23,764 nucleotides of DNA from Ruminococcus sp. UBA1780 (GTDB lineage Bacteria; Bacillota; Clostridia; Oscillospirales; Ruminococcaceae): NCBI GenBank assembly GCA_002315235.1, contig DCGK01000079.1, forward strand, positions 1 through 23,764. Direction: 5' to 3'. Shown here one piece after another: positions 7,194 through 14,088 of this stretch (position 1 is its first letter; every line of letters begins with the position of its first letter). The translations under genes were made by a program, and so were the position numbers. A model generated the notes under the pieces. It worked only from the letters and a program-made list of their open reading frames with translations. It was not told where the DNA came from and ran no database searches.

Positions 7194-7631
7194 ATGAAGT
7201 TACATGAATTATCTCCAGCACAGCCTGCAAAGGCAAGCAAGCGTATCGGTAGAGGTAACGGTTCTGGTAACGGTAAGACTGCTGGTAAGGGCCACAAGGG
7301 CCAGAAGGCTCGTTCAGGCGGCGGCGTACGTATCGGATTTGAAGGCGGACAGATGCCTTTAATGAGACGTATTCCAAAGAGAGGCTTCAACAATATATTT
7401 GCTACTAAGTATGCTATCATCAATGTATCTGATCTTAACAGATTCAACGATGGCGACGTAGTAGGTGTTACAGAATTAAAAGCAGCTGGTTTAGTTAAGA
7501 AAGAGTATGACGGCGTTAAGGTTTTAGGTAACGGCGACATTACAGTAAAGGTTACAGTAAAGGCTGCTAAGTTCTCTCAGTCTGCAGTAGAGAAAATTGA
7601 GAAAGCCGGTGGGAAGACTGAGGTGATGTAA
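7194..7631 (+). CDS. rplO: Large-subunit ribosomal protein L15
   Basis: L15 (145 aa) has a long basic extension that threads into 23S rRNA and is added late in 50S assembly. The glycine-rich RIGRGNGSGNGKTAGKGHKGQKAR segment is the L15 hallmark, followed by GFEGGQMPLMRRIPKRGF. The C-terminal domain ends SQSAVEKIEKAGGKTEVM. AAGGAGGTG precedes the ATG. The stop at 7629-7631 lies one base from the secY GTG, and the secY ribosome-binding site is inside this gene. Confidence 0.98.
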   Translation: MKLHELSPAQPAKASKRIGRGNGSGNGKTAGKGHKGQKARSGGGVRIGFEGGQMPLMRRIPKRGFNNIFATKYAIINVSDLNRFNDGDVVGVTELKAAGLVKKEYDGVKVLGNGDITVKVTVKAAKFSQSAVEKIEKAGGKTEVM

Positions 7632-7632
7632 T

Positions 7633-8952
7633 GTGCTCGAAACGATAAGAAATGCCTGGAAGGTTGAAGAAACCCGAAAGAAGCTTTTATACACATTACT
7701 AATCATCGTCATCTTCAGAATCGGTTCGATTCTTGTCCCTGCTCCGTTTCTTGATGTTCAGAAGCTTGCAGAATGGATGAATCAGAACTCAGATAACAAT
7801 GCGCTGGGTTACCTTAATATGTTCTCAGGTGGAGCTATGGGTAAAGCGACTGTATTTGCACTTTCAATTCAGCCGTTCATCAACGCATCAATTATTGTTC
7901 AGTTATTAACTTATGCTCTTCCTCCTCTTGAAAGACTTTCCAAAGAGGGTGAGGAAGGACGTAAGAAAATCGATAAGATTTCATCAGTTGTTTCCCTTGT
8001 GTTAGCTGTTTTTATGGCTTTCGCTTATTACCTTACAATGAAAAATGCCGGCGCACTTACTTACAGAAGCGGGTTCGATGGCATCTTTGCAATGATTGTA
8101 ATTATTGCAGTTTTCATCACAGGTGCTATGGCTGTTGTATGGCTTGGTAACCGTGTAAATGAAAAGGGTATAGGAAACGGTGTTTCAATTCTTATCTTTA
8201 CAGGTATCATCGCAAATGGTCCTTCAGGCATTATGAGTCTCATTGAGGCTGCAAAGAATAAGCCGAATCCTTATGTGTTTGTAGACCTGTTTGTACTGAT
8301 ATTCTTCGTATTCATCGTTGGATTTATCGTATTCATGAATGAATCAGAAAGAAGAATTCCGATTCAGTACGCAAAGAGAGTTGTAGGAAGAAAGCAGTAC
8401 GGCGGACAGAGCACACACATTCCTGTAAAGGTTTGTATGAGTGGTGTAATGCCAATTATCTTTGCAAACGCTTTTGTTTCACTTCCAATGACAATCGCAC
8501 TTTTCTTCCCGCCGAATACTACCGGTACTTCATGGTGGGATAAATTCTATGCAGGATTCACCAGAGTATTCTCTTACAGAAGCCCTGTATACGCAATAGT
8601 GTTATTTTTCTTAATCATCGGATTTAACTACTTCTATGTTTCAATGCAGTACAATCCGGTTGAAATCGCAAACAATCTTCGTCAGAGCAACGGCGGTATT
8701 CCTGGTATCAGACCTGGTAAACCAACATCTGACTACATTCAGAGAGTTCTTTCAAAGATTACTCTCGTAGGTGCAGTTTTCCTTGGTATAATCGCTGTTA
8801 TACCGTCAATTTTCGGCGCTGTGTTCCCGGATCTCGGAAACCTCGCTCTTGGTGGTACTTCAATTCTTATCGTAGTAAGCGTTGCGCTTGAAACAGTACG
8901 TACACTTGAATCACAGATTATGATGCGTCATCATAAAGGATTTCTTGAATAA
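7633..8952 (+). CDS. secY: Preprotein translocase subunit SecY (GTG start)
   Basis: SecY (439 aa) is the ten-helix protein channel of the Sec translocon in the cytoplasmic membrane. The N-terminus MLETIRNAWKVEETRKKLLYT is followed by the first helix with FRIGSILVPAP, then the plug region around FSGGAMGKATVFALSIQPFI. The cytosolic loop has ERRIPIQYAKR. The C-terminal part has NPVEIANNLRQSNGGIPGIRPGK and LGGTSILIVVSVALET. The start is GTG at 7633 with GAGGTGA at 7620-7626. An overlapping ATG at 7631 is out of frame and stops after five codons. Confidence 0.97.
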   Translation: MLETIRNAWKVEETRKKLLYTLLIIVIFRIGSILVPAPFLDVQKLAEWMNQNSDNNALGYLNMFSGGAMGKATVFALSIQPFINASIIVQLLTYALPPLERLSKEGEEGRKKIDKISSVVSLVLAVFMAFAYYLTMKNAGALTYRSGFDGIFAMIVIIAVFITGAMAVVWLGNRVNEKGIGNGVSILIFTGIIANGPSGIMSLIEAAKNKPNPYVFVDLFVLIFFVFIVGFIVFMNESERRIPIQYAKRVVGRKQYGGQSTHIPVKVCMSGVMPIIFANAFVSLPMTIALFFPPNTTGTSWWDKFYAGFTRVFSYRSPVYAIVLFFLIIGFNYFYVSMQYNPVEIANNLRQSNGGIPGIRPGKPTSDYIQRVLSKITLVGAVFLGIIAVIPSIFGAVFPDLGNLALGGTSILIVVSVALETVRTLESQIMMRHHKGFLE

Positions 8953-8969
8953 TACAGGGGGATAATACT

Positions 8970-9602
8970 ATGAACTTAATATTACTCGGTGCTCCTGGTG
9001 CCGGCAAGGGTACTCAGGCTGAAGTAATTTCAGAAGCACTTAACATACCACAGATTTCAACAGGAAACATTCTTCGTGAAGCTGTTAAGAACGGCACAGA
9101 ATACGGCCTCAAGGCTAAGGCTGCCATGGACAGCGGCGCACTTGTTTCTGATGATATCGTAATCGGTATTCTGAAGGACAGAATTGCATGTGATGACTGC
9201 AAGGGCGGCTTCATTCTTGATGGTTTCCCGAGAACAGTTCCACAGGCAGAAGCACTTGATGCAATGGGCGTAACCATTGATAAGGTTGTTGAAATTTTTG
9301 TTCCTGATGAAACAATTAAGCAGAGAGTTTCAGGCAGAAGAGTTTGCAGCGGATGCGGTGCTACTTACCACGTAGACTTCAAACCATCAAAGGTTGAAGG
9401 CAAGTGTGACAAGTGCGGCGGCGAAACAATCATTCGTAAGGATGACCAGCCGGAAACTGTTATTGAGAGACTCGATGTATATCACAAGCAGACAGCTCCT
9501 CTTAAGGATTACTACAGCAAGCAGGGTAAACTTGAAACTGTTGTAGGACAGGATGAAGTTTCAGAAACTTCTAAACTTACTCTTAAGGCGGTTGGAGCTT
9601 AA
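8970..9602 (+). CDS. adk: Adenylate kinase, zinc-lid type
   Basis: This cytosolic enzyme catalyses ATP + AMP to 2 ADP. The protein is 210 aa with the P-loop GAPGAGKGT at residues 7-15. The AMP site is around ISTGNILREAV, with DGFPRT at residues 84-89. The long LID domain carries a structural zinc site of four cysteines, Cys126, Cys129, Cys146 and Cys149, as in many Gram-positive enzymes. An additional Cys74/Cys77 pair (CDDC) lies before the DGFPRT motif. A GGGGG-type ribosome site at 8957-8961 sets the ATG. The position between secY and map is the usual one. Confidence 0.98.
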   Translation: MNLILLGAPGAGKGTQAEVISEALNIPQISTGNILREAVKNGTEYGLKAKAAMDSGALVSDDIVIGILKDRIACDDCKGGFILDGFPRTVPQAEALDAMGVTIDKVVEIFVPDETIKQRVSGRRVCSGCGATYHVDFKPSKVEGKCDKCGGETIIRKDDQPETVIERLDVYHKQTAPLKDYYSKQGKLETVVGQDEVSETSKLTLKAVGA

Positions 9603-9606
9603 GTTT

Positions 9607-10356
9607 ATGATAAGTGTAAAATCCACTGCTGATTTAGCTAAAATGCGTGCTTCCGGTAAAATTGCCGGCGGTGCGTTGAAGCTTGTTGGCGAAAAAATAA
9701 AACCTGGAATGACAACCATGCAGGTGAATAATCTTGTTCATGATTATATAGTAAAGCACGGAGCAAAACCTTCTTTCCTTAACTACGGAGGTTTTCCTGC
9801 AAGCTGCTGTGTATCAGTAAACGAGGAGATTATCCACGGAATTCCAACTTCAAAGCGTATCCTTAAAGAAGGAGACATTGTCAGTGTTGACGTTGGTGCT
9901 TTTAAGGACGGATTTCACAGTGATACATGCATGACATTTCCTGTAGGGAATATTTCTGAAGAAGCTCAGAAGCTTCTTGATGTTACACAGGCAAGCCTTT
10001 ATGCAGCAATTGATATTGTTAAAGCCGGTGTGAGACTCGGAGATGTATCTCATACAGTTCAGGAATACTGCGAATCCAGAGGATACGGAGTTGTTAAAAA
10101 ATACTGCGGTCACGGAGTAGGAAGACAGCTTCATGAAGATCCTGAGGTTCCAAACTACGGAGTTCCGGGACACGGTTCAAGGCTCGTATCCGGTATGACA
10201 ATTGCAATCGAACCGATGATTAACGTCAAGGGTGAAGGATGCAAGGTTCTGGGTAACGGATGGACTGTTGTTACAACCAGCGGATCTCTTTCAGCTCATT
10301 TTGAGCATACAGTTGCAGTTACTTCAGAAGGTGCGGTTATTTTAACACTGCCGTGA
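9607..10356 (+). CDS. map: Type I methionine aminopeptidase
   Basis: It removes the initiator methionine from nascent proteins (249 aa, cytosolic, two metal ions). The five expected metal ligands are present: Asp95 (SVDVGA), Asp106 (HSDTCMTF), His169 (GHGVG), Glu202 (AIEPM) and Glu233 (FEHTVAV). The substrate-binding histidine is in the YGGFPASCCVSVNEEIIHG region. A longer open frame begins at 9553 inside adk, but the ATG at 9607 gives the standard MISVKSTADLAKMRASG start, with GGAG at 9594-9597. Translation is probably coupled to adk. Confidence 0.97.
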   Translation: MISVKSTADLAKMRASGKIAGGALKLVGEKIKPGMTTMQVNNLVHDYIVKHGAKPSFLNYGGFPASCCVSVNEEIIHGIPTSKRILKEGDIVSVDVGAFKDGFHSDTCMTFPVGNISEEAQKLLDVTQASLYAAIDIVKAGVRLGDVSHTVQEYCESRGYGVVKKYCGHGVGRQLHEDPEVPNYGVPGHGSRLVSGMTIAIEPMINVKGEGCKVLGNGWTVVTTSGSLSAHFEHTVAVTSEGAVILTLP

Positions 10357-10367
10357 CGGAGGATATT

Positions 10368-10613
10368 GTGAATATAGTTGAAGGTACAGTCGTTAGAGCA
10401 AAAGCAGGACGTGATGATAAAGGATTGTTTGCTGTTACAAAGATTATTGACAGCAGATATGTACTTATTTCAGACGGAAAGACAAGGAAACTTTCTTCTC
10501 CGAAGAAGAAGAACGTAAAACATTTATCTGTTACGAACAGCGTGATTGATCTTAATGAAATTACTGACAAAAAGCTTAAAATGATACTGAGAAATTCTGA
10601 TTTCTCAGAATGA
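10368..10613 (+). CDS. KOW-domain RNA-binding protein (L14e/L6e/L27e-like)
   Basis: This is a small basic protein (81 aa) of a family found between map and infA in many Clostridia. It begins NIVEGTVVRAKAGRDDKGLF, a KOW motif in which GRDDKG takes the place of the conserved glycine turn, and then VTKIIDSRYVLISDGKTRKL. The rest is lysine-rich. A role in ribosome or RNA binding is inferred from the fold and location; its exact function is not known to me. Two starts compete: GTG 10353 overlaps the map stop by four bases (GTGA) but lacks a ribosome site, while GTG 10368 has GGAGG at 10358-10362, five bases away. I prefer 10368. Confidence 0.85.
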   Translation: MNIVEGTVVRAKAGRDDKGLFAVTKIIDSRYVLISDGKTRKLSSPKKKNVKHLSVTNSVIDLNEITDKKLKMILRNSDFSE

Positions 10614-10629
10614 AAGTGAGGTTTGGAAA

Positions 10630-10848
10630 ATGGCAAAGGACGACGTAATTGAAGTAGAAGGTACTGTAACAGATGCATTACCTAATACAATGTTTAATGT
10701 TGAACTGGCAAACGGTCACAAAATTCTGGCCGGTATTTCAGGCAAGTTAAGAATGAATTATATTCGTATAGTACCTGGTGATAAGGTTACTGTTGAGATG
10801 TCACCTTATGACCTGACAAGAGGCAGAATTACCTGGAGATGTAAGTAA
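10630..10848 (+). CDS. infA: Translation initiation factor IF-1
   Basis: IF-1 (72 aa) is an OB-fold factor that occupies the 30S A site during initiation. The sequence matches the family throughout: MAKDDVIEVEGTVTDALPN, FNVELANGHKILAGISGKLRMNYIRI, PGDKVTVEMSPYDLTRGRITWR. Length is standard. GTGAGG lies upstream of the ATG. Its position before rpmJ and rpsM is the usual one in Bacillota. Confidence 0.99.
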   Translation: MAKDDVIEVEGTVTDALPNTMFNVELANGHKILAGISGKLRMNYIRIVPGDKVTVEMSPYDLTRGRITWRCK

Positions 10849-10895
10849 TCAGGTATTGAAACCTTTATCTAACATTCAAATAGGAGGTATTTTCA

Positions 10896-11009
10896 ATGAA
10901 AGTTAGACCTTCAGTAAAGCCTATGTGCGAAAAGTGCAAGATTATCAAGCGCAAGGGCAAAATAATGGTTATTTGCGAAAACCCAAAGCATAAACAGAGA
11001 CAGGGCTAA
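10896..11009 (+). CDS. rpmJ: Zinc-binding large-subunit ribosomal protein L36
   Basis: L36 is the smallest 50S protein (37 aa). The translation begins MKVRPSVKPMCEKCKIIKRK and ends NPKHKQRQG. The zinc ligands Cys11, Cys14, Cys27 and His32 are intact, so this is the C+ form. AGGAGG at 10882-10887 precedes the ATG by eight bases. The gene is too short to stand out in an ORF scan, but it sits exactly where expected between infA and rpsM. Confidence 0.97.
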   Translation: MKVRPSVKPMCEKCKIIKRKGKIMVICENPKHKQRQG

Positions 11010-11041
11010 TATTTAGTCGCTAACGGAGGTGCAATTAGTTA

Positions 11042-11410
11042 ATGGCAAGAATAGCTGGTATTGACTTACCGAAGAACAAGAGAGTAGAAATCGCTCTTAC
11101 TTACATTTTCGGTATCGGCAACACAACTGCAAAGAAGATCTTAGCTGAAACAGGCGTAAATCCTGATACAAGAGTAAAGGATCTTACAGACGAAGATGAA
11201 AACAAGCTTCGTGAATACATCGACAAGAACATCAATGTTGAAGGTGACCTCAGAAGAGAAATTGCTCTTAACATCAAGAGACTTGTTGAAATCAACTGCT
11301 ATCGCGGTATTCGTCATCGTAAGGGTCTCCCTGTTAGAGGACAGCGTACAAAGACAAACGCTAGAACTCGTAAGGGCCCTGTAAAGACAATCGCTAACAA
11401 GAAGAAGTAA
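11042..11410 (+). CDS. rpsM: Small-subunit ribosomal protein S13
   Basis: S13 (122 aa) sits in the 30S head, contacts the P-site tRNA and forms bridges to the 50S subunit. It begins MARIAGIDLPKNKRVEIALTYIFGIG, with the helix-hairpin-helix region following. The C-terminal signature is CYRGIRHRKGLPVRGQRTKTNARTRKG, with the basic tail KKK. A GGAGGTG site lies upstream of the ATG. It is the first gene of the alpha-operon portion. Confidence 0.98.
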   Translation: MARIAGIDLPKNKRVEIALTYIFGIGNTTAKKILAETGVNPDTRVKDLTDEDENKLREYIDKNINVEGDLRREIALNIKRLVEINCYRGIRHRKGLPVRGQRTKTNARTRKGPVKTIANKKK

Positions 11411-11425
11411 GGAGGGAAATGAACA

Positions 11426-11824
11426 ATGGCACAGCAGAAGAAAAAAGTTACTGTTAAGAGACGTAGAGAACGTAAGAACATTGAAAACGGCGCTGTTCAT
11501 ATCCAGTCCACATTCAATAACACAATCGTTACAATCACTGACACACAGGGTAACGCAATTTCATGGGCTAGCTCAGGCGGTTTAGGCTTCAGAGGCTCAA
11601 GAAAGTCAACTCCATTCGCTGCACAGAACGCTGCAGAAGTAGCTGCTAAGGCTGCTATGGAACATGGTCTCAAGTCAGTTGAAGTATACGTTAAGGGACC
11701 AGGATCAGGTCGTGAAGCTGCTATCAGAGCTCTTCAGACAGTTGGTCTTGAAGTTAAGATGATTAAGGATGTTACACCAATCCCACATAACGGATGTCGT
11801 CCTCCAAAGAGAAGACGTGTATAG
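11426..11824 (+). CDS. rpsK: Small-subunit ribosomal protein S11
   Basis: S11 (132 aa) is in the 30S platform near the E site, next to S18 and S21. Recognisable parts are GAVHIQSTFNNTIVTITD, WASSGGLGFRGSRKSTPFAAQ, and the C-terminal signature VKGPGSGREAAIRAL followed by DVTPIPHNGCRPPKRRRV. GGAGGG precedes the ATG. The 88-base spacer to rpsD is longer than usual and holds a hairpin. Confidence 0.98.
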   Translation: MAQQKKKVTVKRRRERKNIENGAVHIQSTFNNTIVTITDTQGNAISWASSGGLGFRGSRKSTPFAAQNAAEVAAKAAMEHGLKSVEVYVKGPGSGREAAIRALQTVGLEVKMIKDVTPIPHNGCRPPKRRRV

Positions 11825-11912
11825 TAACATACATTATAACTGAGCTATAGTTTGCTTGGCGTCGAATACACAAATCAAATTCGATATTTTTTAAAAAACG
11901 GAGGTAATAGCA
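11825..11912 (+). promoter_or_regulatory. rpsK-rpsD spacer with hairpin and T-run
   Basis: The spacer contains a 7-bp hairpin, TCGAAT (11862-11867) with ATTCGA (11879-11884) plus a closing G.U pair. ATTTTTTAAAAAACGGAGG comes immediately after and leads into the rpsD ribosome site. The stem is short for an intrinsic terminator, but the T-run is suggestive of a weak attenuator. S4, encoded next, is a known autoregulator in other bacteria, so a protein-responsive leader is possible. I see no convincing promoter here. Confidence 0.35.
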
Positions 11913-12509
11913 ATGGCTATTAATAAAGAACCACTTCTTAAGAAATGTAAGTATTTAGGTATCAGCCCAATGGTTATGGGTGTTTCAAAGGACACAAAGC
12001 GTAAGGCTGATCAGGGTAACAGAAAGAAGCTTTCCGAATACGGAATGCAGCTTAAGGAAAAGCAGAAGCTCAAGTTTATCTACGGCGTTCTCGAAAAGCA
12101 GTTCTACCACTACTTTGAAATTGCTGAAAAGCAGCAGGGTCAGGCTGGTACAAACCTTATCACAATTCTTGAATCAAGACTTGATAACGTTGTATTCAGA
12201 ATGGGTCTCGCTACAACAAGACGTGAGTCAAGACAGCTTGTTACACACGGTCACTTCAGCGTAAACGGTAAGAGAATTGATATTCCTTCATATAGAATCA
12301 AGCCGGGCGATGTTATCTCACTCAGAGAAAACAGCAGAAAGAGCACAAAGTTCAAGGAAATCGTTGAACTTACAAACGGCAGAGTAGTTCCTCTCTGGCT
12401 CGAAGCAAACAAAGAGGATTTCTCAGCTAAGGTTGTTCGTATGCCTGCAAAGGAAGACCTTGACTATGAAGTAGAAGAGCATTTGATTGTCGAACTTTAT
12501 TCTAAGTAA
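11913..12509 (+). CDS. rpsD: Small-subunit ribosomal protein S4
   Basis: S4 (198 aa) is a primary 16S rRNA binder at the mRNA entry site and often a translational regulator. The N-terminal part is the variant with few cysteines (MAINKEPLLKKCKYLGISP) rather than the four-cysteine zinc form. KLSEYGMQLKEKQKLKFIYGVLEKQF and LESRLDNVVFRMGLATTRRESRQLVTHGHFSVNGKRIDIPSY, the S4 RNA-binding domain, are typical. GGAGG precedes the ATG. Gene order S11, S4, RpoA, L17 is the classical alpha operon. Confidence 0.98.
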   Translation: MAINKEPLLKKCKYLGISPMVMGVSKDTKRKADQGNRKKLSEYGMQLKEKQKLKFIYGVLEKQFYHYFEIAEKQQGQAGTNLITILESRLDNVVFRMGLATTRRESRQLVTHGHFSVNGKRIDIPSYRIKPGDVISLRENSRKSTKFKEIVELTNGRVVPLWLEANKEDFSAKVVRMPAKEDLDYEVEEHLIVELYSK

Positions 12510-12586
12510 TCTCTTGGAGTTTCTTAAAATAATGACAGTCAAACGACTAATTACTATTAATGTGATTGCGAAATAGGAGGGTTTTT

Positions 12587-13540
12587 ATGCTTGAAAGAAT
12601 AGAAAAACCGGAAATTGAAACAGTTGATCTCAAAAGTGACGGCAAGTACGGTAAGTTTGTACTGTCTCCTCTCGAAAGAGGATACGGTATTACACTTGGT
12701 AACAGTTTAAGACGAGTATTACTCTCCTCACTTCCGGGTGTTGCTGTTACATCAGTAAAGATTGACGGTGTTCATCACGAACTCTCAACAATTCCGGGTG
12801 TTAAAGAAGATGTTACTGAGATAATCCTTAGCATTAAAGGTTTAACAGCCAAGCTGCACAGCGACGGTCCTAAGACCATTTTTATTGAAGCTGAAGGCGA
12901 ATGTGAAGTAACTGCAGGCGACATCAAGACAGATTCAGACGTTGATATTCTTGATCCTGGCATGCACATTGCTACACTTAGCAAAGACGCTAAATTATAT
13001 ATGGAAATTACTCTGGACAGAGGCAGAGGCTATGTTTCAGCTGAACGTAATAAGCAGATTATAAATATGCCTATCGACGTAATTGCTGTTGATAGTATAT
13101 ATACTCCTGTTTTAAAGGTAAACTATCATGTGGAAGATACTCGACTCGGTCAGGTAACTGACTTTGACAAGCTTACATTAGAGGTTTGGACAGACGGTAC
13201 AATTTCCGCCAAGGAGGCTATATCTCAGGCAGCCAATCTCCTCAACGAGCATCTTAAGTTATTCATCGATCTCTCAGAAGACGGATGCGTAACTGAAGTA
13301 TTAGTCGAAAAAGACGAAAAGGGTAAAGAAAAGATCCTTGAGATGACCATTGAGGAACTTGACTTGTCGGTACGTTCGTTTAATTGTTTAAAACGTGCGG
13401 GTATTAACACCGTTGATGACCTCATCAACAAGTCCGAAGAGGAAATGATGAAGGTTCGTAATCTCGGTAAGAAATCCTTCGATGAAGTTAAGGAAAAATT
13501 ACAGTCACTTGGATTTGACCTTTCTTCTGAAGAAGAATAA
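12587..13540 (+). CDS. rpoA: DNA-directed RNA polymerase subunit alpha
   Basis: The alpha subunit (317 aa) nucleates RNA polymerase assembly through its N-terminal domain and contacts UP elements and activators through its C-terminal domain. N-domain motifs include FVLSPLERGYGITLGNSLRRVLLSSLPG and VLKVNYHVEDTRLGQVTDFDKL. After a linker at about 230-245, the C-domain shows LDLSVRSFNCLKRAGINTVDDL and RNLGKKSFDEVKEKL. The frame is open from 12566, but ATG 12587 yields the family start MLERIEKPEIE, with GGAGG at 12576-12580. Confidence 0.98.
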   Translation: MLERIEKPEIETVDLKSDGKYGKFVLSPLERGYGITLGNSLRRVLLSSLPGVAVTSVKIDGVHHELSTIPGVKEDVTEIILSIKGLTAKLHSDGPKTIFIEAEGECEVTAGDIKTDSDVDILDPGMHIATLSKDAKLYMEITLDRGRGYVSAERNKQIINMPIDVIAVDSIYTPVLKVNYHVEDTRLGQVTDFDKLTLEVWTDGTISAKEAISQAANLLNEHLKLFIDLSEDGCVTEVLVEKDEKGKEKILEMTIEELDLSVRSFNCLKRAGINTVDDLINKSEEEMMKVRNLGKKSFDEVKEKLQSLGFDLSSEEE

Positions 13541-13555
13541 TTATATAACATTTTC

Positions 13556-13576
13556 ATGCTGACTCGCTGTCAGCGT
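13556..13576 (+). promoter_or_regulatory. Hairpin in rpoA-rplQ spacer
   Basis: A compact stem-loop has a perfect GCTGAC/GTCAGC core (13558-13563, 13569-13574), the loop TCGCT, and two further pairs outside including one G.U. It sits 26 bases before the rplQ ATG, just upstream of its AAAAGGAGTGAAT ribosome site. There is no T-tract, so it is not a typical terminator. It may affect mRNA processing or rplQ translation; this is inference. Confidence 0.4.
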
Positions 13577-13601
13577 CACTATAGAAAAGGAGTGAATTTC
13601 A

Positions 13602-13943
13602 ATGCCAGGTACAAGAAAGCTGGGTAGAACTTCTGATCATAGAAAGGCTATGCTCAGAGCTATGGTAACATATCTGCTTGAAAACGGCCAGATCGAAACA
13701 ACAGTAACTAGAGCAAAGGAAGTTCGTGCTGTTGCTGAAAAGATGATAACTCTCGGTAAGAAGAACGACCTGCACTCAAGACGTCAGGTATTAGCTTACG
13801 TTACAAAGGAAGACGTAGTTAAGAAGGTATTCGAAGAGATCGCACCTCAGTATGCAGAAAGAAACGGTGGTTACACACAGATCATCAAGATCGGACCACG
13901 TCGTGGAGATGCTGCAGAAATGGCTATCATCAAGCTCGTTTAA
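13602..13943 (+). CDS. rplQ: Large-subunit ribosomal protein L17
   Basis: L17 (113 aa) is a 50S protein near the tunnel exit and the last gene of the superoperon. The N-terminus PGTRKLGRTSDHRKAMLRAM and the segment GQIETTVTRAKEVRAVAEKMITLGKK are diagnostic, and the end GPRRGDAAEMAIIKLV is normal. The ribosome site AAAAGGAGTGAAT is upstream. The terminator at 13972-14003 follows within 30 bases. Confidence 0.98.
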   Translation: MPGTRKLGRTSDHRKAMLRAMVTYLLENGQIETTVTRAKEVRAVAEKMITLGKKNDLHSRRQVLAYVTKEDVVKKVFEEIAPQYAERNGGYTQIIKIGPRRGDAAEMAIIKLV

Positions 13944-13971
13944 TATATAATTAAATAGCTTTTTTATAAAG

Positions 13972-14003
13972 ATCCCGGACAGTTTTATGTCCGGGATTTT
14001 TTT
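13972..14003 (+). terminator. Intrinsic terminator of the ribosomal superoperon
   Basis: A perfect 10-bp GC-rich stem, ATCCCGGACA (13972-13981) and TGTCCGGGAT (13988-13997), closes a 6-base loop. It is followed directly by a run of T to 14003. It lies 28 bases after the rplQ stop. Confidence 0.95.
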
Positions 14004-14027
14004 ATCAAAAATTAGGCATGATGACTA

Positions 14028-14055
14028 TTGAATTTAAAAAGAAATATGATATAAT
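14028..14055 (+). promoter_or_regulatory. Promoter of the Na/Pi cotransporter gene
   Basis: TTGAAT (14028-14033) and TATAAT (14050-14055) are separated by 16 bases, a sigma-A type arrangement in AT-rich sequence just after the operon terminator. The start codon is at 14089, which leaves a leader of about 27 bases with AAGGAG at 14076-14081. Confidence 0.75.
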
Positions 14056-14088
14056 TATAGTAAAATTATTTATATAAGGAGTTCACTA

